Of a DNA stretch of 64,000 nucleotides, positions 36,821-49,600 are shown piece by piece. The translations under genes were made by a program, and so were the position numbers. The DNA is from Phlebotomus papatasi (lineage: Eukaryota; Arthropoda; Insecta; Diptera; Psychodidae). The stretch is from NCBI RefSeq assembly GCF_024763615.1, contig NC_077222.1:97559417-97623416 (forward strand). The letters run 5' to 3'. Position 1 is the stretch's first letter, and each line of letters starts with the position of its first letter. The notes under the pieces were generated by a model, which had not been told where the DNA came from, searched no databases, and saw only the letters and a list, made by a program, of their open reading frames with translations.

Positions 36821-37110
36821 GGTTTCCATACCTATCAAAAAGAACTGTTGTCCTGTTTCCTATTGTAACTGTTGTCCTGAGCATTTTTTATCGGCCAAAA
36901 GTTTCTTGACATATTTGTAAAACTTACTCAAAATGGTCAAATACGTAGAGCTAACTTCTTTTAATCCTGTTATATTATGAATCTGAATTTCTGAATTCTT
37001 CTATAGATTAAAACAAACACGGGGAGACGATCAGTACTGCAAACTGGACGATCCGAGCTGAATTGTCCATATGCGTATCTTTTGCATTGTAATTTTTGGA
37101 AAATATTTTA

Positions 37111-37501
37111 TAAGGGAAGAGTACCACGGATCGGAATGTTAAGAGTTTAAAATATAAGTCTCAAGATATTATTTGGTATTTTTTGTGTATGCAAATTGGT
37201 TTATTAGTGTTCCATTTAGCTATATCTGTATATTTTAATTTTAAATTTTAACAATAAATAAATCAAAAATAAATGTAATTGCAACTATATACCCTGTACC
37301 TCGGATCGCCATGAATTTAATCAGGTGTCTCACGGAAAATTTGTTTTATAAATTAAATCTCAACTAATGCACCGCATTTTTGTGAGAGTTAAATCGTAAA
37401 AGTAACTAATCATTTTTAAAAATTCATTTGAATTGGTGCGACCATCTGATAATAACTTGACGATCCAAGGAACACTGCCGATCGCTGGTACTCTTCCCTT
37501 A
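37111..37501. mobile_element. TA-flanked MITE, TAAGGGAAGAGTACCA termini
   Basis: TAAGGGAAGAGTACCACGG at left, CTGGTACTCTTCCCTTA at right; 391 bp, non-coding. Confidence 0.87.
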
Positions 37502-38333
37502 TGCATTTCTGGGAAAAGCTAGTTTCTAGCTGAAATAAACTCAAAATTGAATAAAAATTATGTTAAACTTTTAATCCAAGGAACAAAAGGATTTAGAAGG
37601 ATTTTCCTTCCACTTCTGAAATAGAATTTATTTAGGGGAGAGTCGGCCTCTTTGAGACACTTTTTTATGTTTAGATTTTAAAGCATTATTTCTAAAACTT
37701 TGAAAATTATCTTGAAATTTCATTGCGTAGTATTCTGACTAATATAAAATTTATTAAAATAACTCGAAGTGTTTCTGTCACGTTCATTTAAAAATAATCA
37801 ATATCACGCTCTCTTAAAATCTGGGGTATTTTCAGGATTATTCGTATACTAAAAAAACGAAAAGTGCTAAATAATAATCTACACGAAAATACTTTGATGA
37901 CTTCAGAATTTTTAATTAAATAATTTTGAATTGAAATTTGACATTTAAGATGTTCAAAATGGGAATGCTATTCAATTAATTAAGCCGGTGGAACTTATAA
38001 TTTATAGAAAAAAATTGCTGTTGCCCATATTCATGTTTAGGAATAATATTTGAGAAAATGCTAAAATTTTAATAACAAGAAATGTTTTTAGAAAACTTCG
38101 GACCCGAAAATCTTATTCTTTATAAATTTCGTACATCGAAATTTATAAGGAAACTTATAAAGGAATATCGTAATTTTAATATTTTAATTTTAATGAAGAT
38201 AAAACTAAAAATTTAAGGTTAGGTTCTTGACCAAACAGTTATTTTGACCTGAAGAACTTTTAATAACACTTTATTTATAAACTGAAAAAAAAATATTTCG
38301 TAAAATTGTTCTTAAATGTTTGTGAATTTCTAC
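37502..38333. other. No gene recognised; one solo MITE end
   Basis: TTAGGGGAGAGTCGGCCTC at about 37633 looks like another terminus of the TAGGGG type, but no partner was found. Otherwise AT-rich. Confidence 0.4.
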
Positions 38334-38676
38334 TGGGGACATGAAATACTCGTAAATCGTATAACCTACATGCAAGTTCTTAAAGTTTGTACTTTTTCAC
38401 AAACATTATTCATAACATAGTCATATATGACAAGCCTTTTTTGTTCTTTTACAAACAGTTATTCGAAGATTTTTGTTTGTCTGACAAAATTTTACGAACA
38501 AATGACAAGATTTTACGAATTTTTTGTGTGTTTACGAACATTTACAAACAAATGTTTGTTAAAGTACAAAAATGTTCGTCAAATGATCATTTTACGAACA
38601 ATGTTTTTGAAAAAGTACAAACTTTTACGAATTTGTTTCTGGGTTATACGATTTACGAGCATTTTGTGAAACCCCA
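38334..38676. mobile_element. Inverted-repeat element filled with TTTACGAACA-like repeats
   Basis: Left TGGGGACATGAAATACTCG, TAAATCGTATAACC; right is the inverse ending GCATTTTGTGAAACCCCA. The interior is a run of ACAAA/TTTACGAA-type short repeats in both orientations, so the plus-strand frames of 80-97 codons are low-complexity by-products. Confidence 0.75.
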
Positions 38677-40243
38677 ATAGGAATGTACAGACATTTACGA
38701 ACAATTTAGCGAAATATTTTTTCTTCTGTGTACGTTATATCAATCAAAAGAACATGGGAAAATTTCTAACCTGTCCTTTCCGTGTTTTCCTTTCTAAGGT
38801 TAATGCTCAAAAGCATTCAATACTTTAGTTTTAGCAGCCAATCAGAGAATGCGATAGGACTGAAATATTTTATACGATTTAATAGTATACACTTCATGTG
38901 AATACACTTAAAGTATGATAATGTACTAATAAAATTGTTGAATAATACGTCAACTTTATCATAATGTGAATTGCGATGAAAGAACTTTACTTTAGTGACC
39001 ATTAATCTATATCTGCTGTTTGACATAAAAGGCCTATAAAACGATCTGTTCTTTTTTAGTATCACCCATCATTTTAATATGCAAAATTCAATCCACTTAA
39101 ATCATATCGAATGATAGAATTTTCTCACGAAAAGCCATAAAAAGTGGTTAAACTTGAAACATTATACTTCGCCCCAAGAACCGAAACCTTCATTGGCGAA
39201 AAGTGTTTAGAAGATAGAGCATTTGGCAAACGATATATGTACATAGTTGACCCTGAAATGCTGGGACATATGAAGTGCCTCACTTTTTTCTTGGCCAGTA
39301 GACCCATCATTCGTCTGTCAAATAAAATTTTGCGGTTTCACAGTCGCCGGATTTTTATTGAAGAATAATCCTTAGACTGTGTGATGCAGTAATTTTTTTG
39401 TCCCCTGCCATAACTAAAAGTCTGGGAGAGGGTTATAATTGTGCGTGAAAAATACAAAAATCTACAACCAAAGTCCCAAGTTTAATACGATGGGATCTTA
39501 TGTTGAAAAAAAAAAGACATGAATAAGAGGATGTGGGCTTACACATCTTTTGGTTTATTTTTCATCGCATTTGTTGTGTGGCTGTGGAAAAATGCTACAT
39601 AAACATCGACTTTTGCCCAAGGAAAATTTTTGCCAAATTGCTGGGTTTGACGCACTTTGAGGGAAAATTAATTCGACGCGCTCTCAGTAAAACCGAGACA
39701 ACCGCGTGAATTGATAAATATTTTCCGATTTTGCAATAAAACATTTTAAATGCGTACGTTTTATTCCTATTGCATCTTTTAAAAGTGTGTTTTCTCAATT
39801 TGATATGTGGTTTTCGTTCCAAAACATAAACCATTTAGTCACTTATGGGAGCTCATGGTTGTGCCTCGAACAGATGGGATGCCAAAAATAGGCGTATGCA
39901 CAATTATGTGCAAAAGAAAACCGCAAATCGTAATATTATTCTTAGTCTTAATGCACGATAAGTAGAGTGCTTCTAAATAAAATCCACCCTCGCCAAAATC
40001 AAATGCTTTATGGCATGGGAGTCCTATTTTGCAATGAAAATGTTCAGCAATGAAAAATGGAATTGTGGACTCACATGTGCATGAAAATTTTATGAAAGCA
40101 CATAAAGATTGATGCAATGTTGATTTGAATATTTCTTAGTTTATAAAGTTTGTTTTTACAGATCATTGATGCCTTTAGTTTAGTAAAAGTGAAAATCTTG
40201 GGTTTCATTCAAATTTAGCTGGATTATTCTGTCATAATCATGG
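38677..40243. other. No gene recognised
   Basis: AT-rich. CAGCCAATCAGAGAA at 38836 matches the repeat ends near 2430 and 58320. Short frames (up to 92 codons) are unrecognised. Confidence 0.4.
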
Positions 40244-40460
40244 TAGGGTAAAGTGGTACAATTAGGACAATGGTACAATTTGGACAGGGCTTTTTTCTTG
40301 ATAAATTTAGTACTTCATTTTTATTTGTATATTCTTAATGCTTCAGTTTTATAATTTGATTCCTTGTGCTTAAAAACAAATTTTGTACTGTATTTATCAA
40401 GGAAAAAAAACATGTCCAACTTATACCGGCGAATTGTCCAACTTGTATAACTTTACCCTA
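40244..40460. mobile_element. TA-flanked MITE, TAGGGTAAAGTGGTACAA family, 217 bp
   Basis: Same ends as 27302 (TAGGGTAAAGTGGTACAAT ... AACTTTACCCTA), same TTGATAAATTTAGTA and CCGGCGAATTGTCC blocks. Confidence 0.9.
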
Positions 40461-40689
40461 TTTATGAGTTTTTTCATATCAAAATTTTTGGTTCTGAAAT
40501 TCTGAGATATGTAGGGTACAATGGGGAAATTTTGAACAGAATGTAATTTTGAATTTTGAGAATTTCTCACTGTATGAGATGATCAGAGATAAAAGACAGA
40601 AAAAGAAAAGCACTTCTTGGTGATCTTTTTCTTTTATCTGAAACAGTAAAGAAATCTAAACCAATGATAAGTCCTGATAAGCATATGGT

Positions 40690-41999
40690 AGCTGAGATTT
40701 CTTACAGGCGCCCTCGAAATGCGTGCAACACGGGGTTCTTGCAACTCGGAATGTGTGAAAATTCGATTGTGAATTAAATTTTGGGGGTAAAAAATCGTGT
40801 CGAGAAAACGGTTCTCGGCCATCGAAATGGATTAAATTGGCTTGATGCGATTCTTTACTCCCAAAATTCAATTCACAATCGAATTTTCACGCATTCCGAG
40901 TTGCAAGTACCCTGAGTTGCACGCATTCCGAGGTCACCTGTAAAGAATCTCAGCTAACCTTTAGCTTATCTGGGTTTATCACTGGCCATTTTCTATTTTA
41001 AATAGTCTGAGTGGGAAAGGCCAACAAAAGAAAAAAAAAAGTTCATTGAAATCGGTTGATAAACATTAGAGATAGAGTCCGGTCCATTTGGATATAACGG
41101 TCAGGGTACAGTGATTTGGAGTAGGGACAGATGGAATCAACCATTGGAAAGGTCTCGATTTTAGCTACAATACTAAAATTTCATCGAAATCGCTTCATAA
41201 ACACCGAAAATTCACTCCGGTCAAGACATTTTTTATTATAGCTCGGATCAGGGAACAGTGAGGGAGGAATGCGATACACCATTGGAAAGGTCTCGAGCTC
41301 AGCTAAAACATACTAAAATTTAAAGAAAAAACATAGTCTAGTTTTCGAAATATTCGAAATCAAAATTTCGAAAACCGATTTTTCAATTAATTGGATCCTA
41401 GATCAAATCGGATATAATTGGGATGTCAAGAGGGTAGTACTCCACGTAATACTCCACGTAGTACTCCACGAGAGCTTTCCAAAACACCAAAATTTTCAAA
41501 TTCCAGAACCGGAGATATTGCCATTTGTAAATTAAATTTTTGAGCCCGTATAGCACGGGTCAGAGCGGTCGTGGGGACTTATTTTTTTTTAATCGAAATC
41601 TCTTAGGCCCAGCTATAACATACTAAAATTTGAATTCGATCGATGCCATAGGGGCTGAGTTATTGAAAAAACAAAATATGGGGGTGTTTCAAAATGGCGG
41701 AACTGGGTGGGGATAGATCTGACATCACCTACTTGTAGCCGCCCATCGATATTTGACCTTTGCCGAAACCCGCTTGTCGATATCTCTCCATTCTCTCTCC
41801 AGAAGTGATTATACGATGGACGGACGGAATGAAACGGACGGACGGGACGGGACGGCAACAAAATCGATTTTTAGTTCATGTGATAATAGTGATCTATAAG
41901 TGTTAAAACGTATCCAAAATTTGGGCCCGATCAGACAAGGTTGCACTTCACCTTGGACCACAAAAGCGACGAAAACTGAGATTGTAAAGAATCTCAACT
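40690..41999. mobile_element. Unclassified 1.3-kb repeat with AGCTGAGATT.TTTACAG ends
   Basis: Starts AGCTGAGATTTCTTACAG; ends TGTAAAGAATCTCAACT (inverted). Another inverted copy of the end at about 40941-40958 closes a 90-bp-arm dyad (AATTCGATTGTGAATT-type arms). Inside are a 12-bp repeat TACTCCACGTAG x3 (41440-41475) and a GGACGGACGG run at 41818-41860. Non-coding. Confidence 0.6.
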
Positions 42000-43602
42000 A
42001 AAAAAATAAATTTAAACATTAACAAGACTTGCTTCAAAACGGTACGTTTTAGCTATGGAATATATAAAATGTTTTGATAGGAGAAGATTTTTATACATTT
42101 TCAAAAGTTAGGTAATAAACTGCAACTATTTCAAGTAGAAATACGTTACAAAATTGATTATAATTTAGTATACTTGTTTATATTAAAGCACCTAAAACTT
42201 ATTTTATTCAAATTTTTAAGGATCCTTCTAAAAGAATCATGGCCTAAAACAATCGGTTTTATCGAAAACTTTGACAAAAATGATCATTCTCAAAGGCACT
42301 TCAGTGATCCAAGTAAAGGATTTCGTGCAGTGGCATGTTGAAAGTTTTCTCAGTTCGATCCTTTCTAAGAAATCAACATTTAACCGTATACTTCGGGAGA
42401 GAAAGCAATACCGAAATGACTAAATAAATCACATTACTAAAATATCCAGTCATTTTTTTATTTAAATAGTATTTATGAATAATATAGGCTATTCTGTTTT
42501 ATTATCTCTAAAACAATTTATAAGATACAAAATAGAAAATTAAAAAAAAATGAATTTGACACATTTTTTTGCAGAATAAGATACTTTTTTAACTTTAAAA
42601 ATTTTGCTTTTTTCTTTTTCTCTGCTCCAAGTTCCAATTGAAATTTTAAAATATTGATCAGTAAAATATTGAATTAATCAGTAGGATATTATATAATTAG
42701 TACAGATATGTGCTAAAAATCTAAAGATGAATCTTTTTCTGTAACATAATTGAATTTGAAAAAAAAGCCATACAACACCTTGAAAACAAAATTTATGGAA
42801 TTCATTGCTTCGTCTGCAAAAGCCGAGACATCAGCTAAACAGATTATTCCGCCTCTCTATAAGCGTAAAAATAATTTAATTTTGCATTTCATGCCAGATA
42901 ATATGGTAAGTGGTGAAATGTAAAATCATTGAACTTCAATTTACCATTTGCGATAAACCTTACCACACGTTTATTCTCCAGAAAGAAACTCGCCTTAATC
43001 ATATGCAGTGTCAGTGCGCTTATTGATGCCAATGAGATTCTACAATTGATTCTTTCTGCCCAGACTTGCGAGAATTTCCATTATAATTTATTTGCCAGGT
43101 TTTTTTGTGCCTCCTCAGACCACTTATCGGAATTTGCTTAATTGATCTGACTGGGTGAGTGTGAGAAAGGGGCAGAAACCATGAAGCTCTTCTGGCTGAA
43201 AAAAAATTTCTTTTATTGATTGTATACAAACACATGAGATTCTGGTCATTTGGAACGATACTGTGGAGTCACTGTAAAGACACAATATAACGACCAAATG
43301 CTCTCTCATGTGGAGGCTGAAATATTATAATCAATGCGTATTCTGCAAGTGATGTCGAATTGACTTAAATTGGTTCAACGAGATCAAATTTGTGTCAGTC
43401 TTGTGTGATAGCAATTCCCCGCACAGAGTTATTTCAACCACTGAAGCTCTTAAACGTGATCCTCTTGAGAATCATCCCTGGATCTTGGGTAAAGCTCTTT
43501 CTGGAGCAGGTTTATCCTGAAGGATTCTGACGAAAAGAGTGCAGTGAGGCAAAATTTGTCCATGTTTGCTTAACTGAGGAGTGTTAGTGCAAAGACCTTG
43601 TG
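42000..43602. promoter_or_regulatory. Upstream region of the neprilysin gene
   Basis: No ORF of note and no repeat recognised. The promoter and 5' UTR should be here; I see no convincing core promoter, and a 5' UTR intron cannot be excluded. Confidence 0.3.
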
Positions 43603-46600
43603 ATGAGATCCATTGAGTGGAGATACAGTGACAGTGGTTCCTACGGTGATGGATGCAAATTGGGTGTAAACAGAAGTACTGGACGCCTTCAGTGGTGTCC
43701 AGGAAGCAGATGCATAAGATTTCTTGTTCTAATTCCCGCCACACTGCTTTCCATTATTCTAATCTGTGTCCTCTTGACTCACTTTGACATGTCCAAGACT
43801 GTTTCACATAGCTCTCACAACATAATCACCATCAACACAAATCCCCAGAATAGAAATCAGGCAGCAGAAGCTGAGGAATCCCAGAAGAAATGCCATGTAA
43901 TCCGATTTAGAGTACATGAAGCTCTCGATATTGGAGAGAATGATCTGCTAAAAGACATTAGGACATCCTTTATTCCCTCAGAATCTGTGATTGTGCCCCC
44001 AAAATGTCTCAATGAGGATGAGGATGCAAATGAAAATGAGGAAACAAGTTCAGAAGCCACAGAAAGTCAAGAAACCGTTGAAGAACTCGATGTTACCATT
44101 GACACCAAAGACAATTCTCAATTAATTAGTTTGTACCACAGATTTAAGAGGAACATCAATGATACTCTCAGAGAAGCTGAACAGGATCTCCTGTCCACAG
44201 ACAAGGAAGGGAATAAAACCACAGAAGAGCAGCAAGTCAATGTGGAAGATAAGGTTCCAGTGGGAGATTTTAGTTCCTTCTGGCAAGAAAATAGAGCGAC
44301 TCCAGCTTCAATCCGGGAATCCCAAGCTCAGACAATGAAACAGTACATGGACCTAAGTGTTGAACCTTGTGAAGATTTTTACCAATATACCTGTGGGAAT
44401 TGGGAAAAGATGAACCCTATTCCCAAAGACAAGTCTATTTATGACACCTTTGAAAAGCTCCGAGAGAGCTTAGATTCTGTCCTAAAAGAACTTTTGGAAT
44501 CCCCAATTGGATATCCTCCAGCCATAGAACCTACCGAGCCAATCACTCCTGAACCCACGATCCTTCTCGATAATGTCCAGGATCTCGATGTCAAGGCAAG
44601 GAGGGCTGAGAAGAGAGTCAATGGGAATGTCGGTGGCCGCAAAAGGCGTCACCAATACCACTATGAACATGCAGATGTGGCAGATGATGCTGAAATCAAA
44701 GCCAACCAACTCTATGGATCCTGCATGAATCATGATCTGTTGGTAGAGAGAGGAGTTGCTCCTTTGTTAGAGCTCCTTGACAATTTAGGCGGTTGGCCAG
44801 CATTGAATCCCCTCTGGAATGACTCTGATTTCCATTGGCTAAATCTCACAGCTCGCTTGAGAGTCTACAACAATGACATCCTGATCATGGAGTGGGTAGG
44901 ACCAGATATCAAGAACTCGGATGAAAATATCATCCAATTTGATCAAACCAGCCTGGGATTGCCGACAAGGGATTACTTTATCCATGAATCAAATGCTGTT
45001 TATTTGGATGCTTACAGGTAAGATTTATTATGATCATGTGGATAGGGGAAGGCCAGACTTCGCACACTTCATGGTTTTTCCTATACAGTAGACTCTCGCT
45101 CAATCGGCTCTTTTTTAATCGGGCGAAAAATTTTGTTGACAATTTTCACATTTAATTATGAAGATAACTTGTTCAAATTCGCTGTAGTTCTTCCTATTTT
45201 ATCGCGGTTCTTTATAACAGAGCGATTTTTGTGGAATTTACAAAGTCTTTGACGCCCAAATCTATCGATAAACCAGATGACATTTCGTCCCAAGTGCCCA
45301 TTTGAGAGAGAGTCTACTGTATATTCCTTTAATGAATCAGACCTATGGCAATATATTTTAAAATCTGGTATTAAGCCACACATTTCCTGAAAAATAAGTC
45401 AAATCAATTAAAAAAAATATGAGAAAAATGTTAAGTGTACGAAGCCAGAGTATGTGCGAAGCCTGAAAGCCTTCTCTATAAGTTTAAGAAAACATTTAAA
45501 TGCCAGAGTTACATCACATTGACTGTCAAAACCAAGGAGGAGATACTAGTTTGGAAGTGGTGTACACTGAGATAGAAGTACTGCGGAAGTGGAAGTGTCA
45601 AAAATAAATTATTTTTCTGCTGTTCATTTAATTACAGTACACTGAGAGAAATTCGAAAAAGTTAAAATAACATTCCGGAAATGTTAATTTTATCCTGCAG
45701 TATTGATCCAAAATCGGTGTAAATATATTACCCTTTTTAGGTGTATTGGGGGTTAAAGTTACCCTTTTTCATCTTAATTTTACCCTTAGAAAGGTGTAAA
45801 ATTAACATTAAAAAATGTTGATATATTTTTTACACCTAAAAAATGTTAAAGTTCTGAGAAAAAATGTTAATCACACCCTCTTTTTTTCTCAGTGATAGGA
45901 TAGATTACGGTAAGCATGTAGCTTAATTAAAACTTGCCCTGACGGCTAAATTTATGCTGTTTTTTGTCGGAATTATTTTCAATTCTTCATTAAAATTCTC
46001 GTGAAAACATTGAAATATCGTTCAACTAACCCCTCTGTTACAAAAAAGAAGAAAATCCATATTAGATTTCAGTCGTTTCTTTTAAATTCAAATGCCGGAA
46101 GTGCTTGAAAGTGCAGGAAGTGCTGGAAATCAAATATAGCACTTCCCAAATTGTGGAATTCTGACGTTCTGCAAACAAATTTAGGCAGTGCTGGAAAAGG
46201 AGTAGATAAATTTTTCGATTATCATCTCCCCCTTGGTCGAAACCTTATCGTTTTTCTGCCATTTACTCATATTTTAATAAAAAAAAACGCAAAAAATTTT
46301 CGCATAAAAATCAGTCAGTTTAGCTGAGACACAAATCATTTCTCAATTTTGTTTTATATTTTTCTATTCATTTAATTATCTTCATATTAGTTCCTCATTA
46401 AAGAAAAAAACGCGAAATTTTAATAATAATTGTAAGGATCGAACTAAAAGGGTTATAAGAGTCACCGTTAAAATTAGTTAAAGCTTAGTCAGGACACACA
46501 CCAATTTATAAAAATACAAAGAAGCATAGTGCAAAGCGAAATAGTAATTCCATTTTTAACTTGAAGCTGAAAGACAGTTCTAAAAATAAAATACGAATAA

Positions 46601-49600
46601 AATACCAACCTGTGACATCATTATTAGTTTTCATGGTGTGTGTCTCAGCTAAACGTAAAAAAATGGAGTGGCATATTTGCTATTTTTTCAGTTTTTTATA
46701 AAAAGTATTTGTAACCAAATAACTTTCACAAACGATTACTAAATTATGTTACACTTAATCATAAAAAATGTAATCCAAATTACAAAATAGTAAGCTGAGA
46801 CACTCACCAGATTTTTATATAAATCCGTAATAAACTAAACTAATACTTATATTTTTAAAATTGATCATTCAATTTCTTTTAGTGTTTTAGAGTTAAAACT
46901 CTCAAAATGCTAACCGTATTCGTTGAATTAGTTTATCGCACGTCTAGACTATCAATGTAAAATTTTTATATTTATCTGAGACACACACCATAAAAATTGG
47001 TTTTCTGCGTATTATGATTTTCTTACAATTATTTTAAATTATCTTCTCAATGAATAATAAATGGTAGAGTAAAATTTATCAAAAAACGCTCTTTAAATAA
47101 TAAAGGAAAAAAGGTTTACTGCAGGTATTGCAAGTATAAATTCATTATAATGTTACATTTTTAATAGGTGTGTGTCTCAGCTTACCTGCTTTTTAACGGT
47201 CAGTTTAGTGGAGTTTTAGTTCATTTTTGCCTAAATTAATGAATGTAAAATTAATTTTTGATATTCAGTTAGTTGTTTAGGTTTTAATAAATTTATTTTG
47301 CGGTATTTGAACATAATTTTATTTTATATTTTTTTCAAAATTATATTTAGAATAGATTTTTGAAAAATCAGCAAATATGAAAAAAAAATTGCTTTTTAAT
47401 AATTTTCGTTCGGTCTGTCTGTGGCAGAAAATTGGATTTAATTTATGACTAATTTAATCAAAATACTACCGATATGTTCATCAAAAATTAAAAATTGAAA
47501 AAAGCCGAGACGCATACCTGATACCTTAAAGAGTATAGACGTTACGTTATAGGGTGAGACCTCCGTAGAATCAGCCACTAAATGAAATTTTCCATTGCGT
47601 ATAATTTGTACAAAAAATGTTTGTATGAGGTTGATAAATATTTCAATGAATAGTAAGGGAAGTTTAAAATACAGAGTGATTTCCTCAATATTCCTTCGAC
47701 AGCAAAGTATAAGACACCACTATCTAATACTATACGTGGCTATATCTGCCTCGGTCTCCCTTAATAATCTCTCCAATCTCTCAATTAAATTGATATTTAA
47801 AAAAAAATCTGAAACTCTATAATTCAGAATCTTCTTAACAAAATCCAAATTTTATCCAACAGAGAATACATGGCAAAGATTATAGAGCTTCTGGGAGCAA
47901 ATGAAGAATCTGCAGAGAAAACAGCTTCTGAAATTGTTGATTTTGAAATCCTTTTGGCAAAGATTACAATGCCACCAGAAAAGCGCCAAAATGTATCTCT
48001 CCTCTATCGCCGAATAAATATCTCAGATCTCATGGAACTAATACCCGGGATTGACTTCCAGTACTATCTGACCATTGTACTGGAACGACCAGTGACCGAG
48101 AATGAGACTGTGGTGATGTACGCAATGGATTACATGAAGCAACTGGTGCAACTTCTGAGCGACACTCAACCACGCACCATTGCCAATTATTTACTCTGGA
48201 GATTTGCCAGGCATCGCACAGGCAATTTGGATGATCGATTTCAAGAGGCCAAACAGAAATTCTACTTCTCCCTCTATGGCAGAGAACAGTCTCCCCCTCG
48301 ATGGAAAAATTGTGTAACTCAGGTGAACACAATCATGGGCATGGCTTTGGGGGCCATGTTCGTGCGGAAGTACTTCGATGAGAACAGCAAGGAAGACACT
48401 CTCCTGATGACCCAGGAACTTCAAGAAAGCTTCAGGGAGATCATCAATGAGACAGACTGGATGGATTTGCCCACGAAGCACCTGGCAGAGGCCAAAGTGG
48501 ATGCCATGTCCTTGAAAATTGGCTATCCAGATTACATTCTCTCACGCAGTGAACTCAATGCTAAATATATCGACATGAAAATAGATCCGCACAATTATTT
48601 TGAAAATTCCCTAAATGTTCTCAAGCATCTCACAAGGACAGAACACTCAAAATTGGGACAGCCGGTCAATAAAACAGCATGGAATACGGCGCCGGCCATC
48701 GTCAATGCGTACTACAGTCGAAATAAGAATCAAATAATGTTTCCGGCGGGTATTCTTCAGCCACCATTCTACCACAAATACTTTCCACGTGCTCTCAATT
48801 ACGGCGGAATCGGCGTAGTTATCGGTCACGAGGTCACCCATGGCTTTGACGATCGAGGTCGCTTGTTTGATAAGAACGGAAATCTTCACAGGTATTGCGA
48901 GTGAAAGTATCTGAGGATGTCTTAAGGAAGTATCTTTTGCAGGTGGTGGAGTGAATCAGCAATAACCAACTTTCAGCAAAGGACAAATTGTCTGATTGAT
49001 CAGTATGGGAACTATACAGTGTCTGAAGTGGGTATTCCAGTGGATGGGGCGAGTACTCAGGGGGAGAATATTGCAGACAATGGTGGCATGAAGCAGGCTT
49101 TCAGAGCTTACATGAAGTGGCTCTCAAGACCAGAAATTACTGCTGAAGAGATAAAAGATGAGACACTGCCAGGATTTGAAAATTATACAAACACTCAACT
49201 ATTTTTCATCAATTTTGCACAGGTAACATTAAAAAAGAACCAATGCAAAGCGCTCCGTGGTATGCTCGAACCAAGGGGTAACTCATAAATAAGCTATTAG
49301 AGTGACTCGAATTTCTGTATCCCTGAAATATTGTATGTGTTCCTTCAAGTTATTTGAAAATGGGTTCTCCGGGCTTCTAATAAAAATATATGGGTTCCTA
49401 GATTTCCTAGAAAAGATATATGAGTTTTCCGGGTTCCATAAATAACACATATGGATTTCCTAGGTTCTCTGAAAGAATACGTGGGTTCCCTGAGTTCCCT
49501 TGGGTTGCCTTGATTTCCCTGAAAAAATGCATAGGTTCCACGGATTTCCCAAGTTCTCTAGAGTCCCCACAAGTTTCCACAAAAATATATAGGTTCCCCG

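Larger units (their letters stand above)
45018..47862 (+). other. First intron of the neprilysin gene
   Basis: Contains a TA-flanked MITE with a second MITE inside it (45043-45478), a CACTGAG-ended MITE (45638-45897), degenerate GGAAGTGCT repeats around 45530-46200, seven dispersed copies of a GCTGAGACACACACC-like motif in both orientations (46322-47520), and another TA-flanked MITE (47550-47763). No coding exon seen. Confidence 0.7.

Noticed and set aside
38387..38680. 97- and 80-codon plus-strand frames
   Set aside because: They translate the TTTACGAACA repeats of an inverted-repeat element; low complexity.
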